Numbered from the stretch's first letter, positions 28,232-38,411 are shown. The stretch is 64,000 nt of DNA from an uncultured bacterium (GCA_905215345.1 CAJMPR010000005.1:1-64000), one strand, 5' to 3'. The notes: generated from the sequence alone by a model not told the origin. Made by a program: numbers and translations.

Positions 28232-31200
28232 TTAGAATGCGAAGTTCAAACCAATCAGGTAATTACGGCTGTTGGGATAGGAACCCCAGTCAACGCCTTG
28301 TATCAGAGGATTACCCATAGTGGATTCCGGGTCCAGTCCAGAGTAGCTGGTGATGTGGAACGGATTCTGTATGGATGCATAGAAACGCAGATTGGTGATA
28401 CCCAATGAACGGCAGGTTGATTCCGGCAAAGTATAACCTAATGTGATGCTTTTCATTTTGATGAAACTACCATTTTCAACAAATCGTGTACTGAAGAAGT
28501 CTTTACTTTCGGTCCCACCTTTGACAAAGCCTGGTATGTCTGTGTTGGTATTTGTAGGTGTCCAGCGATTTAGAAGCTCGCGCATGGGAGTTACACCAGC
28601 TACTTGCTGTGTCTTAATGGAGTTGTACCCCATTTGATGAGTAGCATTGTAAATATCAAATCCGTGGAAGCCCACTACGAAGAATGAAAAGTCGAAGTTT
28701 TTATAGTTGAATGTATTGTTCCAACCCCAGTTGAAGGTAGGTTGTCCGCAACCGATAACCCCCTTGTCCTCATCATTGTACTTACCATCTTTATTAATAT
28801 CCACAAATTTAGAGTTGCCTGGTTTTACTTTGTAAACTTCACCGTTTGTTTTGCCGTTTGTTTTACCGTTGGCATCTACAAACGGAGCATCCACATCTTC
28901 CTGCTGCCAAATTCCGTCGAAAGTATATCCCCAGAATGTACCCAGTTTCTCACCTTCAATCATTTGGAATATTTGGTTCTGGTAATTACCGGCTTGTTGT
29001 TGGCGATGATTGGCTGTCGGGATTTTGTTGAATGTACCTTTGTTATGAGACAAAGTAAGGTCTGTGTGCCAGTTAAAGTTTTTGCCCGTGAACGGATCGG
29101 CACTGATTGTAAATTCAACACCGGTGTTTTTGATTTCACCTGCATTTTTTAGGATAGAAGTGTAACCTAAGTGTGCGGGTTGTGCTACTTCCAGTAAGAT
29201 GTCTTTAGATAATTTGCTATACCAATCTGCCGTTAATCGTATGCGACCGTTTAGAATACCGAAATCAACTCCCACGTTGAACTGGTCATTACGTTCCCAT
29301 TTCAGGAACGGTGCTGAAGGGCGGTCTACTTGATAAGCAGTGGTAGCTTTTCCATTTTGGTCTGTAACGGTGACCGGTTTCATCTTAGAATAGATGCGAT
29401 AAGCTTCTACTGCCTGATTACCTACGGAACCGTAACCCAAACGAAGTTTCAATTGGTCGATAAAACTGTTATCTTTAAGGAAATTTTCTTGTTTCAAATC
29501 CCAAGCTAATGCTGCTGAAGGGAAGTAGCTCCATTTGTCTTTTAAGCGTGAGGAACCATCGGCACGGATTGAAGCTGTAACCATATAGCGGTTCATGAAT
29601 ACGTAGTTAATGCGGAGCATACCGGACATCAATGTGTTGATAGTACGGTCGGAAGCAACCTTTGCGAGGTCGGAAGCAGACCATGCCAAGTTATTAGCAC
29701 CAATCATATCGATATAGTCGAGGTCGCCTGCCGTACTGGTATGGTTATAATTATTGTCGTAGGATTGTTCGAATACAGCCGTTGCATTGATACGGTGATT
29801 CTGATTGAATTCTTTTACATAACTTAGTGTATTGGTGTTCAGCCAAGAAGTGTTCCAATAACTACGTGCCTGGCCTTGAGTATGGTTGTTTTTGTATTTA
29901 TAATAACCATTTTCGTTTTCGACGGAAGTGTTGAGTCTGTTATCGAACAGAACACCCAATTGAGAACGGAAACTCAAACCATCGATGATGTCAAAGTGGA
30001 CATAACCTTGTATCCGGTTATTGATTGTTTTATTAGAATTGTTCGATTCCCAGATATATCCCATTGGGTTGTATGACGGAGAGCCGTCAAAGAAAGTATT
30101 GTTGTACTCGCCATTATCCTTTTGGGGCTCAATAGTGCTGGGGAAGTACATACTCTGTTGGATAAGGCCATCATATTCGCTGATACGGGGGGAATTTGTT
30201 TCGCGGTAATGACCATAAATATTCATACCCACTTTTACCCATTTCCTTATTTTGGTATCCACTTTTAAGCGCCAGCTATAAATTTGGCTTCCTGATTCTT
30301 TGATAATACCTTCGTCATTCTGATAGCGCAGAGATGCGAGGAACGTGGTCTTTTCACCGCCACCGGCAATAGAGAGTTCATAGTTCTGTGTAACCGCAGG
30401 ACTACGGAAGATTTCTCTGGAGTAATCAAAACCTGCCTGACCCGATTTGAAAGCTGCAAGTTGGTCTGCGTTATAATAATGATTGTCTCCATAACCGAAG
30501 TATTCTTTTCCATAATCATTTACCAGATTAGCATATTCGTATGGAGAAAGATTGTCTGCATATTTGGCTACTGTCTTGATATTTGCGAATGCATTGAAAG
30601 ATACGGTTAGTTTGTCCTTTTCAGGATTCTTGGTGGTAACGAGGATAACACCGTTGGCACCACGTGAACCGTAGACTGCCGTAGCAGAAGCATCTTTTAA
30701 TACTTCGATGGAAGCGATATCCGCCGGATTCAATGATTGGAGAGAACCACCGATGAAACCGTCGATTACTACCAGCGGACCTGTTTCTGCTGTAATGGAG
30801 TTGATACCACGTACGCGGATTGTGTTATCCTCACTCGGATTACCAGAGCCGGAGATAACGGAGACACCCGCCATACGTCCTTGTAATGCATCTGACACAT
30901 TACCGGTCGGTGTACCTTTCAACGCATCTGCTGCTTTTACAGATGCTACTGCACCCGTCAAGTCACTTTTACGTTGTACGCCGTAACCCACTACTACCAC
31001 TTCTTGCAGTAGTTGAGTATCTTCGGCTAATTTTACATTGATTTTAGTTTTTCCGTTTACGGCGACCTTTTGTGTCTGGTAGCCGATATAAGAAATTACG
31101 AGAGTTGCTTTTGCGGGAACGTTAGGAAGGTTGTAGTTTCCATCGATGTCGGTAATACATCCATTTGAGGTTCCTTCTACTTGGATTGAAGCACCGATCA

Positions 31201-31324
31201 CTGGGCCTAGGTTGTCGGTTACTGTACCTGTTACTGTGATGTTCTGTGCATTTGCCTGGGTGGCAAATAATACAGAAAGCAACATAATACCTAATGTTTT
31301 GAGAAGATTAGATTTCTGTTTCAT
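28232..31324 (-). CDS. SusC/RagA-family TonB-dependent transporter (PUL 2)
   Basis: 1030 aa with a signal peptide ending ATQANAQ. The N-terminal domain (ITVTGTVTDNLGPVIGASIQVEGT) leads into LQEVVVVGYGVQRKSDLTGAV, a plug with VVIDGFIGG and IEVLKDASATAVYGSRGANGV, and a barrel ending in YLIGLNFAF. It probably imports chondroitin- or hyaluronan-derived oligosaccharides, inferred from the sulfatase, HTCS and PL8 neighbours. The 162-bp upstream gap carries a -7 box and a strong inverted repeat. Confidence 0.95.
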   Translation of the reverse strand: MKQKSNLLKTLGIMLLSVLFATQANAQNITVTGTVTDNLGPVIGASIQVEGTSNGCITDIDGNYNLPNVPAKATLVISYIGYQTQKVAVNGKTKINVKLAEDTQLLQEVVVVGYGVQRKSDLTGAVASVKAADALKGTPTGNVSDALQGRMAGVSVISGSGNPSEDNTIRVRGINSITAETGPLVVIDGFIGGSLQSLNPADIASIEVLKDASATAVYGSRGANGVILVTTKNPEKDKLTVSFNAFANIKTVAKYADNLSPYEYANLVNDYGKEYFGYGDNHYYNADQLAAFKSGQAGFDYSREIFRSPAVTQNYELSIAGGGEKTTFLASLRYQNDEGIIKESGSQIYSWRLKVDTKIRKWVKVGMNIYGHYRETNSPRISEYDGLIQQSMYFPSTIEPQKDNGEYNNTFFDGSPSYNPMGYIWESNNSNKTINNRIQGYVHFDIIDGLSFRSQLGVLFDNRLNTSVENENGYYKYKNNHTQGQARSYWNTSWLNTNTLSYVKEFNQNHRINATAVFEQSYDNNYNHTSTAGDLDYIDMIGANNLAWSASDLAKVASDRTINTLMSGMLRINYVFMNRYMVTASIRADGSSRLKDKWSYFPSAALAWDLKQENFLKDNSFIDQLKLRLGYGSVGNQAVEAYRIYSKMKPVTVTDQNGKATTAYQVDRPSAPFLKWERNDQFNVGVDFGILNGRIRLTADWYSKLSKDILLEVAQPAHLGYTSILKNAGEIKNTGVEFTISADPFTGKNFNWHTDLTLSHNKGTFNKIPTANHRQQQAGNYQNQIFQMIEGEKLGTFWGYTFDGIWQQEDVDAPFVDANGKTNGKTNGEVYKVKPGNSKFVDINKDGKYNDEDKGVIGCGQPTFNWGWNNTFNYKNFDFSFFVVGFHGFDIYNATHQMGYNSIKTQQVAGVTPMRELLNRWTPTNTNTDIPGFVKGGTESKDFFSTRFVENGSFIKMKSITLGYTLPESTCRSLGITNLRFYASIQNPFHITSYSGLDPESTMGNPLIQGVDWGSYPNSRNYLIGLNFAF

Positions 31325-31394
31325 AAATATTAATTTAATTGGTTAATGAAAAAGGTTGTTGTTAACTCGGTCATTAAATGTTAGAATCACTTTA

Positions 31395-31402
31395 CAAAAG
31401 TA
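31395..31402 (-). promoter_or_regulatory. -7 box of the PUL 2 susC promoter
   Basis: TACTTTTG on the minus strand, 70 bp upstream of the susC start. No matching -33 element; the inverted repeat at 31430-31477 begins about 39 bp upstream of the predicted transcription start. Confidence 0.6.
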
Positions 31403-31429
31403 TAGGATGGTAGGGATGAAAATAATCAT

Positions 31430-31477
31430 ATATTGTTCGCAAATAATACGAATTTGTACATTACTTGCCAACAATAT
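31430..31477. promoter_or_regulatory. 18-bp inverted repeat: candidate operator of PUL 2
   Basis: ATATTGTTCGCAAATAAT (31430-31447) and the reverse complement of 31460-31477 (ATATTGTTGGCAAGTAAT) agree at 16 of 18 positions, separated by 12 bp (30 bp between arm starts, about three helical turns). It sits just upstream of the susC -7 box, where an activator such as the HTCS AraC-type domain would bind. I did not find the motif upstream of the other putative members of the system. Confidence 0.65.
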
Positions 31478-31486
31478 GACATTTTG

Positions 31487-33046
31487 CTACTTTCTATTTT
31501 CCTGGTTTTTTGCGGCTTTCACTTCTTCCAGTAGGGTAGACAATTCTTTTACTTTATCAGGGTGGGTTTCTGCTACATTGTTCTTTTCAGAGGGGTCTAC
31601 AGATATATTATATAATTGAGGTTTAGGATTATTACCCATTTCCATTTTTGTCCAATGTTCCAAAGCCGGTTTATTGCTTGGCTCGATATATTTCCATTCC
31701 TTTTGAATAATAGATAAAGTATTATTCAGATTTTGCTGTACGATATAGTTACATCCGGTAGTATCCGTACCAAGGAAATTAGCCAACTGGTCACGGCTGT
31801 CGGGAGCAATGCCTGCCGGAAGTGGATGATTCAATAATGCTGCCAGAGAAGCATAAACATCAATCATAGAGAATAATGCCTGCTGTTTTCCCGGTTTTGC
31901 TCCATCAGGCCAGCGAACTATAAAGGGGATACGTGTACCGGCTTCGAATGCACTGTATTTGCCACCACGATAATGCTTCATGGGGGTATGCCCGTTCAGC
32001 AATTCGAAAGCTTGGTCTTGGTATCCGTCATCTATCACAGGACCATTATCGCTACAGAATACGAAGATGGTATTATCGGCTATTTTCAGGCTGTCGAGCG
32101 TGCGCATAATTTCTCCTACGGTCCAGTCCAGCTGTAGAATAACATCGCCACGAGGACCTAATCCACTCTTGCCTGCAAAGCGGGGATGAGGGACACGGGG
32201 AACATGAACGTCCTGCGTACCCATATATAAGAAGAAAGGTTCATTTTTGTGGGAGACAATGAAATTTTTCGCCTTGTCTGTAATGATGTCGGCAATATCT
32301 TCGTCTACCCACAGTGCCGATTTACCACCGGTCATCCAACCGATACGGGGAATACCATTAACAATCGTATTATTATGTCCCTGGCTGGGCTTCATCTTTA
32401 CTAATTCGGGGTTCTCAAGCCCGGTAGGCCAATTGCCTACTTTGTGGTGATAGTTTATGGTGATGGGATCATTGGGGTCGAGTCCTACAACATGGGCGTT
32501 CTCCACAAAGACACAGGGAACACGGTCAACGGTAGCCGGAATAATAAACTCATAGTCAAAGCCGATGTCCTGTGTATTGGGTTTAATCTCACGGTTGAAG
32601 TCAGTGCCACCCTTAGGTCCTAATCCTAAATGCCATTTGCCGACTACCCCTGTGGAATAGCCCTCTGCTTTAAACATATCGGCCATCGTAACGCAAGCTG
32701 TGTCTATTATAAGTTCCGAATTCCCCGGAGCGATGCCGGTATTCTCCTGTCTCCAGGGATACATGCCTGTAAGCAGGCCAAAGCGGGAAGGCGTACTGGT
32801 AGAAGAGGTAGCATAAGCGTTGGTGAACTGTATTCCCTGACCGGCAAGGCGGTCAATATTCGGGGTACTTACTTTAGTAGCCCCATAACAACTGAGATCA
32901 CCGATTCCTAAATCATCTGCAATAAGATAGATAACGTTCGGCTTCTTCGGCTTGTTGTTTTGCGTTTCTTGTTTGGATGCATTTCCGCACCCTACCAAAA
33001 GAATTGCACTTGGAAGAAACGGTAAAAGATTGGATAAATATTTCAT
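31487..33046 (-). CDS. Ser-type S1-family sulfatase lipoprotein (PUL 2)
   Basis: 519 aa from ATG 33046 (MKYLSNLLPF..., lipobox LVGC, Cys20); the 18 codons upstream contain the promoter and are excluded. The formylglycine signature is S84-T-P-S-R88 in TSTPSRFGLLTG, so the modified residue is Ser and an anaerobic sulfatase-maturating enzyme is needed; none is in the window. Metal-ligand motifs include IADDLGIGD near the N-terminus and CSDNGPVIDD further on. Next to an HTCS gene and susCD, the likely substrate is sulfated N-acetylgalactosamine of chondroitin/dermatan sulfate, but the position specificity (4-O or 6-O) cannot be told. Confidence 0.9.
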   Translation of the reverse strand: MKYLSNLLPFLPSAILLVGCGNASKQETQNNKPKKPNVIYLIADDLGIGDLSCYGATKVSTPNIDRLAGQGIQFTNAYATSSTSTPSRFGLLTGMYPWRQENTGIAPGNSELIIDTACVTMADMFKAEGYSTGVVGKWHLGLGPKGGTDFNREIKPNTQDIGFDYEFIIPATVDRVPCVFVENAHVVGLDPNDPITINYHHKVGNWPTGLENPELVKMKPSQGHNNTIVNGIPRIGWMTGGKSALWVDEDIADIITDKAKNFIVSHKNEPFFLYMGTQDVHVPRVPHPRFAGKSGLGPRGDVILQLDWTVGEIMRTLDSLKIADNTIFVFCSDNGPVIDDGYQDQAFELLNGHTPMKHYRGGKYSAFEAGTRIPFIVRWPDGAKPGKQQALFSMIDVYASLAALLNHPLPAGIAPDSRDQLANFLGTDTTGCNYIVQQNLNNTLSIIQKEWKYIEPSNKPALEHWTKMEMGNNPKPQLYNISVDPSEKNNVAETHPDKVKELSTLLEEVKAAKNQENRK

Positions 33047-33077
33047 AGTCTTCAGACTTAAAGTTTGATTATGAGTC

Positions 33078-33085
33078 CAAAGATA
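33078..33085 (-). promoter_or_regulatory. -7 box of the PUL 2 sulfatase gene
   Basis: TATCTTTG on the minus strand, 31 bp upstream of ATG 33046; it also rules out the longer in-frame start at 33100. Confidence 0.55.
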
Positions 33086-33156
33086 GAGGCTATCTTCCAA
33101 GCTTTATGTATAAAGAAGTACGAAGAATGGAACAAAAAGTACAAAACGTACTGATT

Positions 33157-36100
33157 TTATTCCTCCTCTTCCTCCTCTTCTCCCTTATCCGAATCTTCGC
33201 CTCTGCGATAGGCCAGCGGGCTGACGTGATAGACATCCTTGAAACATTTACTGAAGTAGCGCGACGAACTGAATCCTATCTTATCGGAAATTTCGGTGAT
33301 ATTCAGTTCCGGATTCTTGCGTAACATCAGTGCTCCTTTCTTTAAACGGATGGTTAATATAAAATCGTTTGGTGTCTGTCCGGTGATGGCTTTCAGTTTG
33401 GTAAATAGATTCGTACGTGCCATTGCCATTTCACGGGCAAAAACATTGACGTTAAACTCCGTATCGTCCAAATGTTGTTCTATAATTACCATGGCACGGT
33501 CGAGTATATCCTTATCGATAGGATTAGTGGCAAGCATTTGTACGGCTGTCTGTGGTTGCTTGCTGAACTTCTCCTGTAATAGGATACGGGAGTTTACCAG
33601 GTTGTTACAGCGCGATATCAACAGATTGGTATTAAACGGTTTGGTGATGTAATCATCCGCTCCGATTCGTAGTCCCTCGATATTCTGTTCGATGGCAGTG
33701 CGTGCCGTCAGTAACACCACTGGGATGTGACAGGTGTTGAAATCTGTTTTAATCTGCTTGCAAAGTTCCGTTCCTGACATCTTCGGCATCACTATATCAC
33801 TGACTACGATGTTGGGCATTTCGCTGTTTACTAAGGCCAAACCTTCTTCTCCGTCGGCGGCAGTCAATACTTGGTAGAACGGTTGGAAGATGTTAGCCAG
33901 CATTTCGCGGATGGAGTCATTATCTTCTACAATCAGCATCTTGGCATCCGGCATACGTTTGATAGGAGCATTTTCTTGTAGTTCCGCTATCAGTAAAGCA
34001 TCTGTTTCGGGTTTAGGTATTTCGATTTGCTGAATGCTATTCGTATCCTTGTTAATTTGTTCCTCAGTGAATTGTGCTTTGCCCAGACGTAAGGTGACGA
34101 TGAAACTTGTCCCTTTTCCCAATTCGCTTTCTACGCGGATAGTACCATGGTGTAATTCTACAATACCCTTTGTCAAAGCCAGCCCGATGCCGGTACCGGT
34201 TTTGTTGGCATCAGTCATATTTATCGAATCTATCTGGTAGAAGCGATCGAATATCTTATCTATTTCCTGGGCATCAATACCGCTACCTGTATCTTTTACA
34301 CGAATAATAGCATTATTCCCTTTGGTCTCTACACTGAGGGTGATGGTATCTTCCTCCTTCGTATGCTTGATGGCATTAGATAAAAGATTATTGATAACTT
34401 TCTGCATTTGCTTCTGGTCGTACCATACTTCCAAATCGTCCACGCCTTTCTCGAAGTTGAAATTTATTTGTTTGGCACTGGCATACTCAAGGAAGAGCAG
34501 ATAGTTTTCATACAAGAAGTGTACGATATTGTGCGGACTTACTTTTATTTTCATATGTCCCTGTTCTTGCTTGCGGAAGTCGAGTAATTCAGTTATCAGT
34601 TCGCGTAACTGAATACTGTTTTTATAGATTCCCAGTATCTTATTATAGATAGCAGGAGTGAAGTTTTGTACTTGCAGTAGTGTTTCGACTTGTGCCACGA
34701 TCAACGTCAACGGGGTGCGGAATTCGTGCGAGATGTTGGTGAAAAAACGCAGTTTGGACTGATTCAATGCTTCTACATCCTGAATATGTTTTTGTTCGTA
34801 TTTCAGGGATTCCCGTAATTTGATTCTTGATTTGTAGGTACGGATGAGATACCACATTAAAGCTCCTGTAACCAAGAGATAAAGGAGGTAGGCGAGGGTA
34901 GTCTTATAATAAGGTGGCAGTACATGAATTACAAGAGCTACTTGCGGACAAAGTTTTTCTTCCTTTCCGTTCGTTTTGATGAGAAGTTTGTAAGTGCCTG
35001 CATTTAAGTTAGTATAAGTGATGTTACGTAAGCCTCGTGTACTGGTCCATTCATTCGAGAAACCTTCCAATTTGTAGATAATGTCATCTTTATTGGCGGG
35101 TATATAGTTGGATGTGGCAAACTCGATGCTGAACATGCTTTGATCTGCATTGAGAGTAATTTCTTCGGTATGGCATAACGACTGTTGCAAGATATCGGTT
35201 TCGTCTCCTACCAATATTTCCTGTCCGTTAACGATAAGGCGTGAAAGGATGATATTATACGGTTTCGGGGTAAAGTTCAGTTCTGTTTCATGGAAAGAGA
35301 TCATACCTTGTACACCGCCCAGGAAGATTTCCCCATCGCGAGTTACACAGAGGGCATTCTCATTAACGGCTGTCAACGGGAATCCGTTTTCAGCGCTGTA
35401 ATTTTTGAAACTCTTTGTTGGATAATCAAAGATAGAAAAGCCTTCATTGGTGATAAGCAGCAACTTGCCACTGGTGGGTGATTCCTGTGTTTCATAGATA
35501 CAATCGCTGGAAAGGCCATTCTTTTCTTTATCGAAGTTTTCAAAGTCATTGCTTGCCGGACAATACAAATCCAAACCACTACCCGAAGTCGAGAACCATA
35601 GATTTCCCTTACTGTCTTGGGTGATATTGTTTACGTTATTGTTGCTGAGGCTGTTCTGTTCAGTCGGATTATGGCGATAATTTGTCAATTGGCGGGTATC
35701 GAAACGATAACTGAATACTCCTTCTCCGGTAGCCGCAATCCACAATGTACCGTTTGAGTCAAAGGCTATATCAGCTACCATCTTAATGGACCTTCCTTCT
35801 TTACTGTCTTTAAATAGCTGTTTGCATTTGCCGTCAGAGGGGTTAAAAAGGCAGATACCGTCCTGTGTGGCTACAATCAGATGGTCTTTGTAAGGAGTGA
35901 TGTCGCGTATTATATCCGATGGGAGTGAACTTTCATCACCGGCTTTCATGCGATAATGGGTGAATTGTCCGGAACGTATATCCAGCTTGTTGAGGCCACC
36001 CAAGTGAGTACCTATCCATATTATTTCTTTGTCTGCATCATAATAAAGTGCTTTCACGTTATTATGTGATATACTGTTACGTCCTTCCTGAGGACGATAC

Positions 36101-37254
36101 CACTTAAATTCCCGTGTATGACGGTTATAGTAGTTCAATCCGCCCCCTTCGGTACCTATCCACAGATTGCCGTTTTTGTCCTCAATGGTCCTTCCCACTA
36201 CCGGGTTACTCAATCCTTTTGTCTCGTTAGAGGAATAAGTATAACGGGTGTAAATCTCATATTCGGGATTGAAATAATTCACACCGCCAAAGTAAGTTCC
36301 GAGCCAAAGGGTTCCTTGATTATCTTTTACGATACACCAGATTGAAGAGTGGGTAAGACCGTCGCTCTGTGTATCACTGGCCGTATGGTTTTGGAATAAT
36401 CCGGTTCTTTTGTCATATTGGTTTAATCCGTTGAAAGTGCCTATCCATATATTTCCCAGGTTATCTTCACAACAGGACCTTGCAAAGTTCGAAGAAAGAC
36501 TATGCGGATTTTTAGGATCGTTCTTGAAATTCTCAATCTTTCCGTTCGCTTTGACAAGGAATACACCTTTTTCCCAACTTCCAATCCATAATTCACCTTC
36601 ATTATCCCGGTAGATACTGGTTATATTTCCTTTCTTGATGGGATGTGTCAGTTGTTTCTTTTCAATATCCAAACGGTAGACTCCGTCGGTGGTAGTACCC
36701 ATCCAAAGATAACCATTGTCAATATGCATGCATATGATTTCCAGGTTTCCGCCGGATAATTGATAATACAAGTCGAAGTTTCTTGTTTCCTCATTGTAAC
36801 GGTAGATTTCATTCATTTTTCCGATGAAAAGGCCGTTATTGTAGTAAATACTGCTGATGTTTCCCTGTAATAACGTTGTAAACTTTTGGGTGGCAAGATT
36901 GAATTCAGCAACTCCTTCCGTACAAAGCAGATAAACTTTCCCGTTGTGATTGCCGGTAATACGTGATACTGTATTGCAAAAAAGACTGTTTGGATCGTTT
37001 TTCCTCAGTTTGTAGGTCTGGATGTCTTCTCCGTTGTAACGATTTAGTCCTTCGCGTGTACCGATCCATAAAATACCGCTTTCATCGACGTATAAGCTGT
37101 TTACTGAAAACTGTGATAGTCCGTCGTCGGTGGTAAGATGGTTAAAAGTAATGTTCTGTCCCTGTGCGGTCGAGATAACCATACTCGCTAAAATGAAGAA
37201 TAGTCGGGTAATGAGCTTCTGCACTTTTCGGTTGTTTTTTAAGGTTTCAGTCAC
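33157..37254 (-). CDS. Hybrid two-component system sensor/regulator (HTCS)
   Basis: 1365 aa from a GTG start. Domains in order: signal peptide (ending STAQGQ), periplasmic propeller repeats at about 33-690 (many LWIGT motifs), Y_Y_Y domain about 715-785, membrane segment about 790-812, HisKA with phospho-acceptor His843 in ISHEFRTP, HATPase (NNLLSNAIKH, DTGSGI, GTGIGLAL), receiver domain with Asp1153 in VVSDIVMPKMSG, and a C-terminal AraC-type double HTH (IGFSSSRYFSKCFKDVY). The protein ends in a run of seven Glu. HTCS proteins bind imported glycan fragments in the periplasm and activate PUL transcription. The PUL 2 susC promoter is the natural target. Confidence 0.96.
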   Translation of the reverse strand: MTETLKNNRKVQKLITRLFFILASMVISTAQGQNITFNHLTTDDGLSQFSVNSLYVDESGILWIGTREGLNRYNGEDIQTYKLRKNDPNSLFCNTVSRITGNHNGKVYLLCTEGVAEFNLATQKFTTLLQGNISSIYYNNGLFIGKMNEIYRYNEETRNFDLYYQLSGGNLEIICMHIDNGYLWMGTTTDGVYRLDIEKKQLTHPIKKGNITSIYRDNEGELWIGSWEKGVFLVKANGKIENFKNDPKNPHSLSSNFARSCCEDNLGNIWIGTFNGLNQYDKRTGLFQNHTASDTQSDGLTHSSIWCIVKDNQGTLWLGTYFGGVNYFNPEYEIYTRYTYSSNETKGLSNPVVGRTIEDKNGNLWIGTEGGGLNYYNRHTREFKWYRPQEGRNSISHNNVKALYYDADKEIIWIGTHLGGLNKLDIRSGQFTHYRMKAGDESSLPSDIIRDITPYKDHLIVATQDGICLFNPSDGKCKQLFKDSKEGRSIKMVADIAFDSNGTLWIAATGEGVFSYRFDTRQLTNYRHNPTEQNSLSNNNVNNITQDSKGNLWFSTSGSGLDLYCPASNDFENFDKEKNGLSSDCIYETQESPTSGKLLLITNEGFSIFDYPTKSFKNYSAENGFPLTAVNENALCVTRDGEIFLGGVQGMISFHETELNFTPKPYNIILSRLIVNGQEILVGDETDILQQSLCHTEEITLNADQSMFSIEFATSNYIPANKDDIIYKLEGFSNEWTSTRGLRNITYTNLNAGTYKLLIKTNGKEEKLCPQVALVIHVLPPYYKTTLAYLLYLLVTGALMWYLIRTYKSRIKLRESLKYEQKHIQDVEALNQSKLRFFTNISHEFRTPLTLIVAQVETLLQVQNFTPAIYNKILGIYKNSIQLRELITELLDFRKQEQGHMKIKVSPHNIVHFLYENYLLFLEYASAKQINFNFEKGVDDLEVWYDQKQMQKVINNLLSNAIKHTKEEDTITLSVETKGNNAIIRVKDTGSGIDAQEIDKIFDRFYQIDSINMTDANKTGTGIGLALTKGIVELHHGTIRVESELGKGTSFIVTLRLGKAQFTEEQINKDTNSIQQIEIPKPETDALLIAELQENAPIKRMPDAKMLIVEDNDSIREMLANIFQPFYQVLTAADGEEGLALVNSEMPNIVVSDIVMPKMSGTELCKQIKTDFNTCHIPVVLLTARTAIEQNIEGLRIGADDYITKPFNTNLLISRCNNLVNSRILLQEKFSKQPQTAVQMLATNPIDKDILDRAMVIIEQHLDDTEFNVNVFAREMAMARTNLFTKLKAITGQTPNDFILTIRLKKGALMLRKNPELNITEISDKIGFSSSRYFSKCFKDVYHVSPLAYRRGEDSDKGEEEEEEE

Positions 37255-37274
37255 AAATATATGAATAAAATGTG

Positions 37275-37302
37275 CAAAAGTAGGATAAAGAGCCTATATT
37301 TG
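37275..37302. promoter_or_regulatory. Divergent overlapping promoters of HTCS and hexosamine kinase genes
   Basis: TACTTTTG on the minus strand (37275-37282) and TATATTTG on the plus strand (37295-37302) are 12 bp apart within a 74-bp gap. The two -7 boxes point away from each other, so the -33 region of each overlaps the other. Confidence 0.55.
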
Positions 37303-37328
37303 TACATTAAATTAATTTATTAGTTATC

Positions 37329-38411
37329 ATGAAAGACCTTTTATCTATCGTATCTCATTTCCAATTGAAGGGCGCAGTTAAAGAAATCAAGCCCTTAGGT
37401 GCCGGCCTTATTAACGACACGTACAAGGTGACTACCCTTGAAACTGATGCTCCTGATTATGTATTACAACGTATCAATCACGCCATTTTCCAGAATGTAG
37501 AGATGCTGCAGACGAATATAAGTGCTGTGACCGCTCACATTCGTAAGAAGCTGGAAGAGAAAGGCGAGAGTGATATTGAACGTAAAGTTCTCGATTTCTT
37601 GCCTGCCGATAACGGAAAGACTTATTGGCATGACGGTGAAAACTACTGGCGTATTATGGTGTTTATTCCCAATGCGAAAACATATGAAACAGTTGATCCT
37701 GAATATTCCTACTATGCCGGAGTAGCCTTTGGTAATTTCCAGGCAATGCTTGCCGATATTCCTGACACATTGGGCGAGACCATCCCCAATTTCCATAATA
37801 TGGAGTTCCGTTTGAAGCAACTTCGTGATGCGGTGTCTGCCGATGCGGCAGGACGTGTGAAAGAAGTACAATATTTTCTGGATGAAATAGAACGTCGAGC
37901 CGATGAGATGTGTAAGGCCGAACGTTTGCACCGCGAAGGCAAGCTTCCAAAACGTGTTTGCCATTGCGATACGAAAGTCAATAACATGATGTTCGACGAG
38001 AACGGAAATGTGCTTTGTGTAATCGACTTGGATACGGTGATGCCGAGCTTTATTTTTTCTGACTTTGGCGACTTCCTGCGTTCGGGAGCTAATACAGGTC
38101 TGGAAGATGACAAAGACGTTAATAACGTGAACTTCAATATGGAGATATTCAAGGCGTTTACGAAAGGTTATCTGGAGTCTGCCAAGTCTTTCCTGTTACC
38201 CGTAGAAATTGAAAATCTGCCTTATGCGGCAGCTCTGTTTCCGTATATGCAATGCGTGCGTTTTCTTGCCGATTATATCAATGGCGACACTTATTACAAG
38301 ATTCAGTATCCTGAACATAATCTGGTACGTACGAAAGCACAGTTCAAGTTGTTGCAAAGCGTAGAGGAACATACTCCGGAAATGCGTAAATTTATAGCTT
38401 CATGTATTTAA
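37329..38411 (+). CDS. nahK: N-acetylhexosamine 1-kinase-like phosphotransferase
   Basis: 360 aa, matching the length of NahK from bifidobacteria (about 359). The N-terminus SHFQLKGAVKEIKPLGAGLINDTYKV resembles NahK, and the kinase core has His212 and Asp214 in VCHCDTKVNNMMF and the metal motif VIDLDT. It belongs to the aminoglycoside-phosphotransferase/choline-kinase fold and is often annotated only as that. The expected reaction is phosphorylation of GalNAc or GlcNAc at C1 in the cytoplasm. That fits salvage of the hexosamine released from chondroitin or hyaluronan by the sulfatases and GH88. No signal peptide is present. Confidence 0.82.
   Translation: MKDLLSIVSHFQLKGAVKEIKPLGAGLINDTYKVTTLETDAPDYVLQRINHAIFQNVEMLQTNISAVTAHIRKKLEEKGESDIERKVLDFLPADNGKTYWHDGENYWRIMVFIPNAKTYETVDPEYSYYAGVAFGNFQAMLADIPDTLGETIPNFHNMEFRLKQLRDAVSADAAGRVKEVQYFLDEIERRADEMCKAERLHREGKLPKRVCHCDTKVNNMMFDENGNVLCVIDLDTVMPSFIFSDFGDFLRSGANTGLEDDKDVNNVNFNMEIFKAFTKGYLESAKSFLLPVEIENLPYAAALFPYMQCVRFLADYINGDTYYKIQYPEHNLVRTKAQFKLLQSVEEHTPEMRKFIASCI

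Noticed and set aside
33130..33160. AGTAC-aaaac-GTACT dyad near the HTCS stop as an operator
   Set aside because: Only 5-bp arms; a weak hairpin at the gene end is as likely, and it does not resemble the PUL 2 susC dyad.
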